64,000 nt of DNA from Bacteroides sp. (GCA_022648295.1 JALCME010000014.1:62001-126000); one strand, 5' to 3'; positions 53,737 to 63,019 are shown, numbered from the stretch's first letter. Numbers and translations are program-made. Notes: generated by a model from the letters alone, not told the origin.

Positions 53737-56700
53737 TTATGATTGTTCTTCTTCTGAAGTTTCAGTATTTTCCAATTCGAGATTAATCTCAAAAGTATCT
53801 GCCAGCAACTGATAATCGAAGCAGTATGATCTTTGTTGAACGCTCTTTTTCACAGGCCCATTTACTCCATCGTGATGTTCATAGTCAATAACCTGTATTC
53901 CTTTTTTGAATACATGGTAAGTCATTCGCTGTTCCCCAAGGAAACTTTTACTATTCTCAAGATAATACTTAAGTGTTTCTTCCGGTAAAATTTTATCTCC
54001 TATTTTGTGACAGTTTTGCTTGTATAACATGAAGATTCTGGTCTTTTGAAGATAAAGAACTTTTCTTGGTTCATTCCAGTGTATATCTTTGAATCGATCA
54101 GAATGGAAACGGGCAAGAACACGTATTTTGAAATCGCCGTCTTCAATGATTTCTCCTTCACTGACAAGAAATTGAACAACGCGCCAGAAGGCTCCAATTT
54201 CATCAGAGACTCTGCATTCGGCATTCTGCTTTCTGATGCCTTCTACAGTGATGTCAAACATTTCTTTGTAAGAAAGAGGAACATCTATTGACTTTTCAAG
54301 ACAACGATAAGCAGTAAGTGGTATTGCCCAGTTTAGCACAATCCTATCCATGACAGGAATATCTATAAACTTATCATTTACGTCTTTGCATGTAGAATGG
54401 AATGTATCGAAAAAAGTGGTCGCTATCTCTTTGCGTTTGGCCAATATTCCAACCGTTAAGTGTGTCATTCCTTTTGAACGCATTTGAAGCAAATACTGAT
54501 AGGACGCTTTTTCTTCTGTGTTAAATTCAGATTTGGAGAAAGACAGAAAAATAAGACGACTGAACAATGCTATATCTGCCGTTGGCATTTCCTGTCCAGA
54601 AAGGATAATACCTGCATCCACAGCCGTAGTCTCTTTTTTCTTATCTAAATCCATATTCATACGTGTTCGTCCTGTTCCGTCCCACATTCCTTTAAGAAAT
54701 TCAATCTTCAACGGATCGACTCCATTCTTATATTCGTCAATATGTACAAGACCGTCTGAAACTGCTGCTACGGTATCGTTCAATGCGGGAATAGTCGAAT
54801 TCTGTATGTTTGGGGGAACATTTTCTATCATAAAAAACGACAGCAACGTATGTCCCAATTCGGTTTTACCTGAACCTTTAGGTCCGAACAAATTTAAAAT
54901 GGGGAACGAACGGGTAGTCATCGTAATAATATCACGAAACAAGGTCGCCAGATAGAAGCAGAAGGCGACTTTGCCATTATTGCCGAAGACTTTAAATATC
55001 TGTGCAGTGAAATCTCTTAATGGCGTCGTGGAAAAATTGAGGTGAACAAAACGCCTTTCAAACTTGAATAAGTCTATTTTATCTTTGTATATCTTTGAAT
55101 AGGCAGGCAAATAATAATTCCCCTTTTCTCCTAAACGAACGATACCATAGTCATCCACCGGTATAAAACGTCCATCGTAGAATACTCCGTTCCCAAAAGC
55201 ATAAAATTCTTTTCGATTCCATCCAAGTTGTTTGACTTCTATCGCAGTCTCCGTATTTTCATACAGATAGCATTTAAGTTTTGTCAATTCCTTGTCGCCC
55301 GCTTTCCAGATAAAATTTCCGAGACTTTCTATCTTCTGTTTGAACTTTTGCAAAGAAATGAGATCCTCTTGGCGCATTTCCACTAGTTCTTCTACTCCGA
55401 GTTCGTTTCTGAAGATATAGATACGTTTGGCCATTATGGAATCTTTGATATGAAAGAGCGGTTTCATGGTAAAGTTGGACCATTCATATATACCATTTTT
55501 CTCCGAAGAAGAAAAATATTTACCATGCTCGATCCAAAAGCCATACTTTTTGTTCAGGTCTATTTCACGCTTTTCATTACTGCTTTTGTCTTTTTGTTCA
55601 CAAGCATATTCTATGGCTTTCTTCCAGATTATTTTCGACTTGTTATATTTGGTAAGAGAATTGATATATAGGGAGACCTTAGTATCATCATCTATGAGAG
55701 AAAGCAGATAGGCCAACTGTTTGATGACGTCACTTTTCTGTTCCGTGTTTTCGCATAGGGGAAATAATTTATCGGCCATCCAAAGCACATAATCGATTTC
55801 TTCGGCTTTTCTGAAACTATCCATATCCGTATAATAAGAATCAGGATCTTTCTTTCCCTGATGTTCATCATCCGGTATTTCTTTGATGGAAACAGACAAA
55901 TGATGTTCCATAGCTGATTTTCCTGCTTTCATAACTGTCTCAATTCCCGTGCCGAATGATTGGCCATCTTTGGGTGGATCATCATCGGGAAGAAAACAAA
56001 CTTTGTTCGCTGCTTTTGATATCAGTTGAAACTGCTCATCAGTCCATGCCGAACCGAGAGATGCCACTGTGTTTTCCAGACCGAGGAGATGCATTCTCAT
56101 GCAATCGGGTGCACCTTCTACAAGATATAACTTTTTATCTTTACCTGCTGCACGCCATGCTACATCAAGGCCGAACAATGAATTACGCTTGCTATAAAGA
56201 ATAGATTCCTTACTATTAAGGTATTTGGGCTGTATATCATCTAAAGCACGTGCAGTAAATCCAATAACTTTCTGAAAGCGGGAACGTATGGGAATGACAA
56301 TACGATTCTGATAGAAATCGTAACCACTTTTATTAATCAGTCCCAATTTCATCATCAAGTCTTTTTGATTGGGAAGAACCGCGAGAGCTTTTCCGTCTTT
56401 GGGAGCATAACCTATTTCAATCTCATCACAGTATTTTTTACTCCATCTTGCATAGGTATATTTCTGAGCTTCTTTGTTGAACAAAAACTGTTCTCTGTAA
56501 AACTTGTGTACGGCTTCATTCACAATGTGCAGAGATTCTATTTCTAATCGTTGTTTTTTCTCTTCAATGCCTTCTTCCTGTTCATCTACCTCTACCCCAT
56601 ATTTACGACCAAGCCATTTGACTGCTTCGGGATACGTCATATTCTCGTGTTCCATCAAAAAAGTGATTGCATCACCTCCTTTCTTACAACCAAAACAATA

Positions 56701-56868
56701 AAACATATTTCGATGAGGAGTAACAGTGAATGAAGGGGTATGCTCTTCATGAAAAGGACAAAGACCTTTATAAAATCGACCACTTCTGTGAAGCGTGACA
56801 AATTCTCCAATTACATCTTCGATTTTAGTTGCATCGAGAATTCTTTCAATTATAGAATGAGAAATCAT
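53737..56868 (-). CDS. DNA primase-helicase fusion (DnaG-type N-terminus with P-loop helicase)
   Basis: 1043 aa. CHC2 zinc finger: CPFHEEHTPSF and FYCFGCKKGGD (Cys/His about 37-62). DnaG-like catalytic part with Toprim motif LYLVEGAPDCM (about 247) and PDDD (about 293). After a linker, a P-loop ATPase domain with GPKGSGKTELGH (about 660) and LVHIDEYKN (about 707), as in viral SF3 or DUF927-type helicases. The two activities should start and drive replication of the excised element. It is longer than host DnaG (about 650 aa). It lies between the excisionase-like gene and the repeat region. Confidence 0.85.
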   Translation of the reverse strand: MISHSIIERILDATKIEDVIGEFVTLHRSGRFYKGLCPFHEEHTPSFTVTPHRNMFYCFGCKKGGDAITFLMEHENMTYPEAVKWLGRKYGVEVDEQEEGIEEKKQRLEIESLHIVNEAVHKFYREQFLFNKEAQKYTYARWSKKYCDEIEIGYAPKDGKALAVLPNQKDLMMKLGLINKSGYDFYQNRIVIPIRSRFQKVIGFTARALDDIQPKYLNSKESILYSKRNSLFGLDVAWRAAGKDKKLYLVEGAPDCMRMHLLGLENTVASLGSAWTDEQFQLISKAANKVCFLPDDDPPKDGQSFGTGIETVMKAGKSAMEHHLSVSIKEIPDDEHQGKKDPDSYYTDMDSFRKAEEIDYVLWMADKLFPLCENTEQKSDVIKQLAYLLSLIDDDTKVSLYINSLTKYNKSKIIWKKAIEYACEQKDKSSNEKREIDLNKKYGFWIEHGKYFSSSEKNGIYEWSNFTMKPLFHIKDSIMAKRIYIFRNELGVEELVEMRQEDLISLQKFKQKIESLGNFIWKAGDKELTKLKCYLYENTETAIEVKQLGWNRKEFYAFGNGVFYDGRFIPVDDYGIVRLGEKGNYYLPAYSKIYKDKIDLFKFERRFVHLNFSTTPLRDFTAQIFKVFGNNGKVAFCFYLATLFRDIITMTTRSFPILNLFGPKGSGKTELGHTLLSFFMIENVPPNIQNSTIPALNDTVAAVSDGLVHIDEYKNGVDPLKIEFLKGMWDGTGRTRMNMDLDKKKETTAVDAGIILSGQEMPTADIALFSRLIFLSFSKSEFNTEEKASYQYLLQMRSKGMTHLTVGILAKRKEIATTFFDTFHSTCKDVNDKFIDIPVMDRIVLNWAIPLTAYRCLEKSIDVPLSYKEMFDITVEGIRKQNAECRVSDEIGAFWRVVQFLVSEGEIIEDGDFKIRVLARFHSDRFKDIHWNEPRKVLYLQKTRIFMLYKQNCHKIGDKILPEETLKYYLENSKSFLGEQRMTYHVFKKGIQVIDYEHHDGVNGPVKKSVQQRSYCFDYQLLADTFEINLELENTETSEEEQS

Positions 56869-56974
56869 ATCATCATAAGATTCAAATATTCAACAAATAA
56901 ATTGCCCTGACTGATATTCTTCACAGGGTACCAGCCAGGGACTTCATTAACTACCTTGCTATTTAGAGGGATAG
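56869..56974. other. Spacer with TTTAGAGGGAT motif
   Basis: 106 nt between the excisionase-like gene and the primase gene. GCTATTTAGAGGGATAGTTAA (56958-56978) is shared in part with 6485-6497, 6552-6564 and 63938-63960. A small hairpin CCCTG/CAGGG lies at 56912-56936. Its role is not known. Confidence 0.4.
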
Positions 56975-57175
56975 TTAAATATTTCTGAGACTATCAACAA
57001 ACTCTGATTTGAGAATATACCAACAGCGACCTACTTTATGGGCAGGCAACAGGCCGTTCTCGATACGTCTGCGTATGGTACATTCTTTCCTACCAAGCAT
57101 GTTCGCTATATCTCTGACGGTATATACTGTATCAGAGGCATTGAGTATGACCTTGCTATTGGAATCAGAATTCAT
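56975..57175 (-). CDS. xis: Excisionase-like helix-turn-helix protein
   Basis: 66 aa from the ATG at 57175. The frame extends to an ATG at 57274, but that longer N-terminus would overlap the upstream gene by 110 nt, while 57175 gives an 11-nt overlap and the usual size for the family. Core: VYTVRDIANMLGRKECTIRR and ENGLLPAHKVGRCWYILKSE, the MerR-like HTH_17 excisionase pattern. It probably bends attachment-site DNA or controls excision and replication genes. The primase gene lies 106 nt downstream on the same strand. Confidence 0.75.
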   Translation of the reverse strand: MNSDSNSKVILNASDTVYTVRDIANMLGRKECTIRRRIENGLLPAHKVGRCWYILKSEFVDSLRNI

Positions 57176-57497
57176 ATTCAGCTCCTTCGTCAAGTGGTTC
57201 CTTACCAAGGCACCACTGGGGAATAAGTTCTCTCCACTTTCTTTCATTTCCTTTGGTTTTACATAATTGTTCATGTTTTTCTAATTTTTCCACAACAATA
57301 ACCACCACTTGTTTATAATAATTATAGCTGTAATGTACATACCTTCCGATAGTGCGACCGTAAGTTGTATTATACCTACTTGCTAAAATTCCAAAACTGT
57401 TTCTATACTGCAATGGAAGTATTCCCACTTTTACTTGTCCTGGAACTGATTTTTGAATCCAACCGGACATGTTCTGAATTGATTGTAATTTACTCAT
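57165..57497 (-). CDS. Small unrecognised protein upstream of the excisionase
   Basis: 110 aa, basic, Tyr-rich: ILPLQYRNSFGILASRYNTT and YGRTIGRYVHYSYNYYKQVV. No membrane segment except a short VVVIVVEKL. It is coupled to the excisionase gene by overlap. Codon use and its position argue that it is real. Its family is unknown to me. Confidence 0.5.
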   Translation of the reverse strand: MSKLQSIQNMSGWIQKSVPGQVKVGILPLQYRNSFGILASRYNTTYGRTIGRYVHYSYNYYKQVVVIVVEKLEKHEQLCKTKGNERKWRELIPQWCLGKEPLDEGAEYEF

Positions 57498-57977
57498 AAT
57501 CTAACTGTTTAAAATTGTTATATATGGTCTATTACAATACAAAAACTCAAAAAAAACACCAAGTCTATTTCCGATTGTATATTAAAATGATATATCAAGC
57601 AAGAATTCTTCAATCTCCTTATCATTTTTGATGATTACTATTCGAGACTTCTAAAACCACTCCTATTAGATCTGGTGGAACCTATATTACAGTGATACTT
57701 TAGGCGTACTCGAGAATTTCTTGCTACAAAAATATACTGAAAAAATGGGAATTTTAAAAGGTTTTCATGCTAAAACTACTTACTTACTAACATTTTAACG
57801 CTATTGAGCGTTTTCTAAAGGGAATGACGGTGTAGTCAGATGATTTGGGATTACAAAAAGAGTGTTTGGATAATATCCATAAGAAGCATATATTGGACTA
57901 TTCAACTTAGATTATTATACGAGTTGACAAAATAGAGCATGAAACGTGATCGCATATAAAATATTTATATGCAAATA
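57498..57977. other. Gene-free stretch before the third AbiE-like locus
   Basis: About 480 AT-rich bases with no credible gene. It contains the second copy of the 84-bp repeat (57776-57859) and leads to an operator and promoter. Divergent transcription starts on both sides. Nothing else stands out. Confidence 0.5.
57776..57859 (+). repeat. 84-bp direct repeat, copy B
   Basis: 78 of 84 bases match copy A at 8144-8227 without gaps. The inner hairpin AACGCT-ATTG-AGCGTT is identical. The six differences are all transitions, so the two share recent ancestry. It precedes the third AbiE-like locus. Confidence 0.85.
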
Positions 57978-58021
57978 ATATTCTGAAAATTTTGATATTC
58001 AGAATATAATCATTATTTTTG
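57978..58021 (+). promoter_or_regulatory. Promoter and operator of the third AbiE-like locus
   Basis: TTTG at 57991-57994, 19 nt, TATTTTTG at 58014-58021. A perfect 10-bp inverted repeat (ATATTCTGAA 57978-57987, TTCAGAATAT 57998-58007, spacer 10) covers the -33 box. A repressor dimer bound here would block the promoter. Confidence 0.72.
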
Positions 58022-58053
58022 CACAAAATCAGATATGAGTGATTATGTGCAAT

Positions 58054-59019
58054 ATGAATGATTACATAAAGAAGGCCACATTGTATGTTAGTACAATGCT
58101 GAATGAGCAGGTGAAGTTAATTCCACTTGACAATGATGCTATTGGACATTTACCTATTGCCGTCTCCAGTGAATATAAGTTTTTCCAGACTTATTTGCTT
58201 CAACATCCAATTCTGTTATGTTTCTGTCTTGACAGCACAGACATAACCCCTGCAAAATTGAATAAACAAAATACTCTGATAGCAAACAAAATGGAAATGA
58301 TTCCAGTCTTTGTGCTTGATAAAATAGCTTCGTATAATTTACGACGACTTGTCAACCAACGGGTGAATTTTATTATTCCGCAAAAACAAATGTTCATCCC
58401 AGATTTAATCGTTGATTTGAAAAGGCAAAGAATTTCTGACGAACACATATACGCTGCCATTCCTCCGCTTGCACAATGTGTCATCTTGTATAAGTTGGAG
58501 AAAGACGATATGAACAATCGTTTGAAAACGCAGGACGTTGTAAAAAAATTTGGCGTATCTTACGCTACAGCCAATCGAACTTTGAGATGGCTATCCGTCA
58601 ATAATATATTGTCTGTTGAAGGCGGAAAAGAGAAGTTGTATCTTTTTACGAATATAGGCAAACCACTATGGGAAAAAGCTCTGCCCCTACTGGTAAATCC
58701 CATAGAGCGGGTGGTCTACTCTGATGGCACCGTCGATAATGCTTTATTTGCAGGCATCAATGCCTTGGCAGAATATACGATGATAAATAGCGAAGCGAAC
58801 ATGTGCTATGCCATTAGTGAAGAAGAGTTGAAATCATCGGGTGTCCAGACTGATAAAAAGTATGGAAACAGCGCCCTGGAAATTTGGCGGTATAATCCAG
58901 CTCTGCTAAGTAATGGCAAAGTGGTAGATAAGCTATCTTTATATTTGACATTAAAGGATAATAAGGATGAACGCGTCCAGATTGAATTAGATAATATGAT
59001 AAACGAAATAAAGTGGTAA
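58054..59019 (+). CDS. AbiEi-like winged-helix antitoxin/repressor (third locus)
   Basis: 321 aa counted from the ATG at 58054 (an ATG at 58045 and a GTG at 58039 are alternatives). The N-terminal part (about 1-135) has the same restriction-endonuclease-like layout as the protein at 50425 (LRRLVNQRVNFIIPQKQMFI). A winged helix follows (LKTQDVVKKFGVSYATANRT, about 160-179). It probably represses its own operon at the 10-bp repeat and antagonises the nucleotidyltransferase. The toxin gene overlaps by 7 nt. Confidence 0.65.
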   Translation: MNDYIKKATLYVSTMLNEQVKLIPLDNDAIGHLPIAVSSEYKFFQTYLLQHPILLCFCLDSTDITPAKLNKQNTLIANKMEMIPVFVLDKIASYNLRRLVNQRVNFIIPQKQMFIPDLIVDLKRQRISDEHIYAAIPPLAQCVILYKLEKDDMNNRLKTQDVVKKFGVSYATANRTLRWLSVNNILSVEGGKEKLYLFTNIGKPLWEKALPLLVNPIERVVYSDGTVDNALFAGINALAEYTMINSEANMCYAISEEELKSSGVQTDKKYGNSALEIWRYNPALLSNGKVVDKLSLYLTLKDNKDERVQIELDNMINEIKW

Positions 59020-59795
59020 GAGGTATAGAACAATTTAAAGAATTCTTTGCCGGATTTGAAGACAATTATGTCATCATAGGTGGAACAGCATGTGAAATCC
59101 ATGAAGAGATATATGCACAAACGCCACGAGCCACGAAGGATATCGATATCATCTTGATTGTAGAAGCACTATCAAAAGAATTTGTAACTCGTTTTTGGGA
59201 GTTTGTCAAAGCAGCTCAATATGGCGAGCAGAATAGAGGAACCGTAGAGAGACAACACACAAGACATGAATATTATAGGTTTATGAAACCAGTCAATCAA
59301 GAATACCCGTACCAAGTGGAATTGTTTTCAAGGAATTTAGGCTTGATTGACTTTCCTGAGGATGCTCATCTAACACCTATTCCTGTAAGTGAAGATTTGT
59401 CAAGTCTTTCTGCCATTCTAATGAATGATGATTATTATCATTACACAATAGAACACAGTCGACTGGAAGATGGCATCCATATTGCCAATATCGAAAGTCT
59501 GATTTGCCTGAAATGTAAAGCATATTTGGAAATGTTTGAACGTAAAACGCGTGGCGAACAGATAGACAGCAAACAAATAGCAAAACACAAAAAAGATGTA
59601 TTTAGACTTGCGGCAATGATTGGAACAACAGAGACATTCGTGATCTCAAAATCATTATCCGATGACATAGAACGTTTTTGTGAAGAGGCAAGCAACGATC
59701 TACCAAATGCGGATTTTATCAAAGCTGCCGGTTTAGGACGCACCACAGGAGAGAGACTTATACAGCAACTTAAAAACTGTTTTATACTATCATGA
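59013..59795 (+). CDS. Nucleotidyltransferase toxin (AbiEii-like, third locus)
   Basis: 260 aa with a GTG start inside the end of the previous gene; no ATG is near. YVIIGGTACEIH (about 19-30) and ATKDIDIILIV (about 40-50) are the glycine loop and D-x-D metal site of a nucleotidyltransferase. ESLICLKCKAYLEM (about 160-173) holds the conserved lysine, followed by KHKKDVFRL with its Asp. It is shorter than the classical AbiEii at 9396. The next gene overlaps by 4 nt. Confidence 0.72.
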   Translation: MVRGIEQFKEFFAGFEDNYVIIGGTACEIHEEIYAQTPRATKDIDIILIVEALSKEFVTRFWEFVKAAQYGEQNRGTVERQHTRHEYYRFMKPVNQEYPYQVELFSRNLGLIDFPEDAHLTPIPVSEDLSSLSAILMNDDYYHYTIEHSRLEDGIHIANIESLICLKCKAYLEMFERKTRGEQIDSKQIAKHKKDVFRLAAMIGTTETFVISKSLSDDIERFCEEASNDLPNADFIKAAGLGRTTGERLIQQLKNCFILS

Positions 59796-60562
59796 TAAAA
59801 ATTCAATATGCATCTGACTTACATCTTGAATTTGCTGAAAACAGCCGTTATATCAAGAGCCATCCACTGAAAGTGGTAGGAGATATGCTGTTACTTGCCG
59901 GTGATATAGGTTATCTCGGAGACGACAACTATGACAAACATCCGTTCTGGTCATGGGCTTCAGATAATTTTGAAAGGGTTATCGTCATTCCAGGCAACCA
60001 TGAATTCTATAAGCAGTTCGATATAGAGCAATTGTACAACGGTTGGGAATATAACATCAGAGAAAATGTAAAATGTCTGTATAACGTTGTTGTCCCACTT
60101 GAGGAAGATTCAGAATTAATAGCTACAACTCTTTGGTCAAAGATAGAGCCCCAGGATGCCTATATTACAGAAAATTCAGTATCTGATTTCCATAGAATCA
60201 GAAGTGGAAATGATTCATTGACGTGGGAACGCTTTAATGACGAACACAATAAATGCTTGGATTTTCTCAAAAATAGCATCGCCAAATCAAAAGCTAAGCA
60301 CATCATAGTGGCTACCCATCATGTCCCTTCATGTCAACTGATGGCTGATGAATTCAAAGGAAGTCCATTGAATGGGGCATTTACAGTTGAACTTGGCAAT
60401 TACATTACATCGAGTCCTATTGAGTATTGGATATATGGTCACTCTCACAGAAACATTGATGCCACAATTGGTCATACTCATTGTGTCTCAAATCAGTTAG
60501 GCTACGTCTTTCAAGACGAGCACCATTCATTTGATTTAGGAAAATATTTAATTGCATTATGA
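59792..60562 (+). CDS. Calcineurin-like metallophosphoesterase, third gene of the AbiE-like operon
   Basis: 256 aa, cytosolic. All five motifs of the family are visible in order: YASDLHLE (about 6-13), LLAGDIG (about 34), PGNHEF (about 67), THHVPS (about 174) and YGHSHRN (about 207). These coordinate two metals for phosphodiester or phosphomonoester hydrolysis. The ATGA overlap with the nucleotidyltransferase gene is a strong hint of joint action. Removal of nucleotides added by the toxin, or degradation of a signal, are possible. The substrate is unknown. Confidence 0.85.
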   Translation: MIKIQYASDLHLEFAENSRYIKSHPLKVVGDMLLLAGDIGYLGDDNYDKHPFWSWASDNFERVIVIPGNHEFYKQFDIEQLYNGWEYNIRENVKCLYNVVVPLEEDSELIATTLWSKIEPQDAYITENSVSDFHRIRSGNDSLTWERFNDEHNKCLDFLKNSIAKSKAKHIIVATHHVPSCQLMADEFKGSPLNGAFTVELGNYITSSPIEYWIYGHSHRNIDATIGHTHCVSNQLGYVFQDEHHSFDLGKYLIAL

Positions 60563-60604
60563 TTTGAATTACATTATTAATAATTAATTTTAGATAATTA
60601 TATT

Positions 60605-61180
60605 ATGTTAGATTTAAGGCAAGCCTATACGGAAGGCTCTAATAATATCCGTAATTGGCGAAATCGTTACACATCTAAAGAATACCCACATAAGGTGGTT
60701 ATTAATATGATGTACAGAGTTTATACGATGCGCTTAGTTTGGAATTCATACGAACAAGGTTCTTTGCCAAAATTCTCATCTTTTCAAGAAGGGGTCAATT
60801 CTATGGAACAATTCTATGGTCAAACGGCCGTACGACAAGTAAATGCAAATCTTATGAACTGGATGAATTCTTCTCCAATGGAAAATGTGGGAGGATTAAC
60901 TTACGATGGCTATGAAAAAATTGCTCATTTAGCTGAAAATGACAAAAAACAATTAGAAGAATTGGAATTTTCTTACATATTTCATTTATTGCAAGATAAA
61001 TGTGTTCTATATTGGATTGTTTTACGACAAATTGGACAATCTCAAACACAGGCAATTGGCTCAATTACAGGATATATGATTGAAGAACTTCGTGGATTTG
61101 ATTATCCAATGGCGAAACAAGCCTTTCAACAATTGATTGTTGCAAAATATATGAATGATAATTATAACGCTATACAATAA
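60605..61180 (+). CDS. Unrecognised protein upstream of the DarT-like toxin
   Basis: 191 aa, helical, no signal or membrane segment. It opens LDLRQAYTEGSNNIRNWRNR and has an aromatic middle part (FSYIFHLLQDKCVLYWIVLR, about 120-139). The stop and next start share a base (TAATG), so translation is coupled to the DarT-like gene. No family is evident. It could be an accessory or a sensor of the module. Codon pattern is AT-rich like its neighbours. Confidence 0.55.
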   Translation: MLDLRQAYTEGSNNIRNWRNRYTSKEYPHKVVINMMYRVYTMRLVWNSYEQGSLPKFSSFQEGVNSMEQFYGQTAVRQVNANLMNWMNSSPMENVGGLTYDGYEKIAHLAENDKKQLEELEFSYIFHLLQDKCVLYWIVLRQIGQSQTQAIGSITGYMIEELRGFDYPMAKQAFQQLIVAKYMNDNYNAIQ

Positions 61181-63018
61181 TGCCTAATATGGATTCCATC
61201 GATTTTTTTAATTCTCTTCTCATGCAGATTAATGGATTTGAAGAGTTTCTTTTAACCCATCAAGATATTAAAGATTTTAATCGGTTAATTAATACATTTA
61301 GAGAAAAAATGATGGAATCCAATTCTTTGGATTACAATTCTGAATTGATTCTAAAAATAGTTCAAGAAAAATACGGAGCATTAATAATGGCTTCTTGTAA
61401 TGGCATGAGTTATTTAAATTCTTGTATGCAGATAAATGATTCAAATATTTTAAGTGAATTCTCTAAAGATTGCAAAGATATTTATTCAAGTGATTTTGAA
61501 TTCAAAAATTCAGATAATCAACATTATAGGACAATAGCAGAGCAAATAGCTTATAGAAAAGTAAATTTCACTTCAGAAATAATCGATAAATATATAGATT
61601 GCTTTCACCCATATATTTGTTCAAAAATAGCATTGCCTTTTCTTAATGCTAAGATGTATGATATAGGATTGACATTTTTGCAAAAATCACTTTATCAAGT
61701 GTTCTCATATCCGAACATATATTGGGATAACCCTCTCGCAATTTATGGTTGTACTGATGCTCTATTTGAATTTCAACATTTATTAGGAAGACAAGGAATG
61801 CTTGTTTTGGGGGATACTATAGGAGGTGGTCTTATTTCTATCTTAAAAATACTTTATTTGTACTTATCAAGATCTATACATATCTTAGATTGCAAATTAC
61901 AAGATTCTATCAAGGGATTTAATAACTCTGATACAATCCCTGAGTTTGTATTGCAAAAAATAAACTATTTGTCTCTTAGGGCTGATTTAGCACATGATTA
62001 TAGGCAAGAATTTAATTCGATTTTTGGAATAGGAATCAACCCTGATATACAGTATATCGCTGATAAAGCTACATCTTACAAATTAAGTCAGCAGTTTGGA
62101 ATTTCATTAATTACAGAACAATGCTGGTGTGATGCATTAAAGATGTATAGATATGGAAGTCTTGTACCCAATAATACTGGTGGATACCAAGAAATCGAAG
62201 ATGCGACATTCGGAGAATTAATAGACCGAGGTATTTCTAGAAGTGAAAGGATTGCTAAAGATTTATTAAGAGAATATCATGATGGTCAATTTGCTATTTC
62301 AAAACCAAAGATAGTAGATGCGATTCTTTTCTTAAAGGATAAATTAACTCAATCTTTTGAATATGCTATCTACAGGAGAGAACATGGCCTTTCTATCTCA
62401 AAATTGCAAACTGATTATTGGTCAAAACATATTATTTGCAGCCAAAAGACTAATGTTGATATTTTCAAAAATCTTATCAAATGTAATAAAACTGAATATT
62501 ATCAGATAAAACAATATCTTATAAAGAATCACGTTAACTGTTTTTATCATTTTACGGACAGAAGAAATTTAAATTCAATAAAGAAATATGGCTGTTTGTT
62601 TTCATGGAAGTACTGCAAAGAACAATCGATTCAAATAGAAAAGCAAGGAGGTGACTATCTTTCGCAAGAAAGAGATTTGAAAATGGGGTTAGATGATTAT
62701 GTCCGACTTAGTTTCTGTTCTGACCACCCAATGATTTGGAGATTAAAATGTAATGGTTATGACTTAGTCCTATTAAAGATTAAAATAGATGTTGCATGGT
62801 CAGAAAAGACTCTATTCTCTAACATGAACTCTACAGATGAGCAAAACAGTCACGGAGGTACTTTTAAGTTTCTCCAAATGGTTGATATAGATGCGACCAA
62901 ACAACATTATCTAAGTAGGCAATCACCTAACTTCAAAAAACATCAAGCAGAAGTTATGGTAAAAACTGCAATTCCTATTGATTATATAATTAATATTGAT
63001 AATCCAATTAGTATTTAA
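61180..63018 (+). CDS. DarT-like ADP-ribosyltransferase with long N-terminal extension
   Basis: 612 aa. The C-terminal 165 residues (from about 450) resemble DarT (DUF4433), toxins that ADP-ribosylate DNA bases. Visible: CFYHFTDRRNLNSIKKYGCL (NAD-binding His and Arg region), MGLDDYVRLSFCSDHPM (matching the DYV-F-F-PM segment), and KKHQAEVMVK (the catalytic Glu, about 590). The first 440 residues are helical and unlike DarT, which alone is only about 200-220 aa; they may sense or regulate. The NADAR-like gene follows after 1 nt, as partner antitoxins do in DarT loci. Confidence 0.7.
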   Translation: MPNMDSIDFFNSLLMQINGFEEFLLTHQDIKDFNRLINTFREKMMESNSLDYNSELILKIVQEKYGALIMASCNGMSYLNSCMQINDSNILSEFSKDCKDIYSSDFEFKNSDNQHYRTIAEQIAYRKVNFTSEIIDKYIDCFHPYICSKIALPFLNAKMYDIGLTFLQKSLYQVFSYPNIYWDNPLAIYGCTDALFEFQHLLGRQGMLVLGDTIGGGLISILKILYLYLSRSIHILDCKLQDSIKGFNNSDTIPEFVLQKINYLSLRADLAHDYRQEFNSIFGIGINPDIQYIADKATSYKLSQQFGISLITEQCWCDALKMYRYGSLVPNNTGGYQEIEDATFGELIDRGISRSERIAKDLLREYHDGQFAISKPKIVDAILFLKDKLTQSFEYAIYRREHGLSISKLQTDYWSKHIICSQKTNVDIFKNLIKCNKTEYYQIKQYLIKNHVNCFYHFTDRRNLNSIKKYGCLFSWKYCKEQSIQIEKQGGDYLSQERDLKMGLDDYVRLSFCSDHPMIWRLKCNGYDLVLLKIKIDVAWSEKTLFSNMNSTDEQNSHGGTFKFLQMVDIDATKQHYLSRQSPNFKKHQAEVMVKTAIPIDYIINIDNPISI

Positions 63019-63019
63019 G

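Noticed and set aside
56955..56980. TTTAGAGGGAT at 56961 as right attachment site
   Set aside because: It would leave the excisionase and the DarT and AbiE cargo outside, and the match to the tRNA side is not to the tRNA itself.
57176..57274. Longer N-terminus of the excisionase-like protein
   Set aside because: Would overlap the upstream gene almost fully and add 33 residues atypical for the family.
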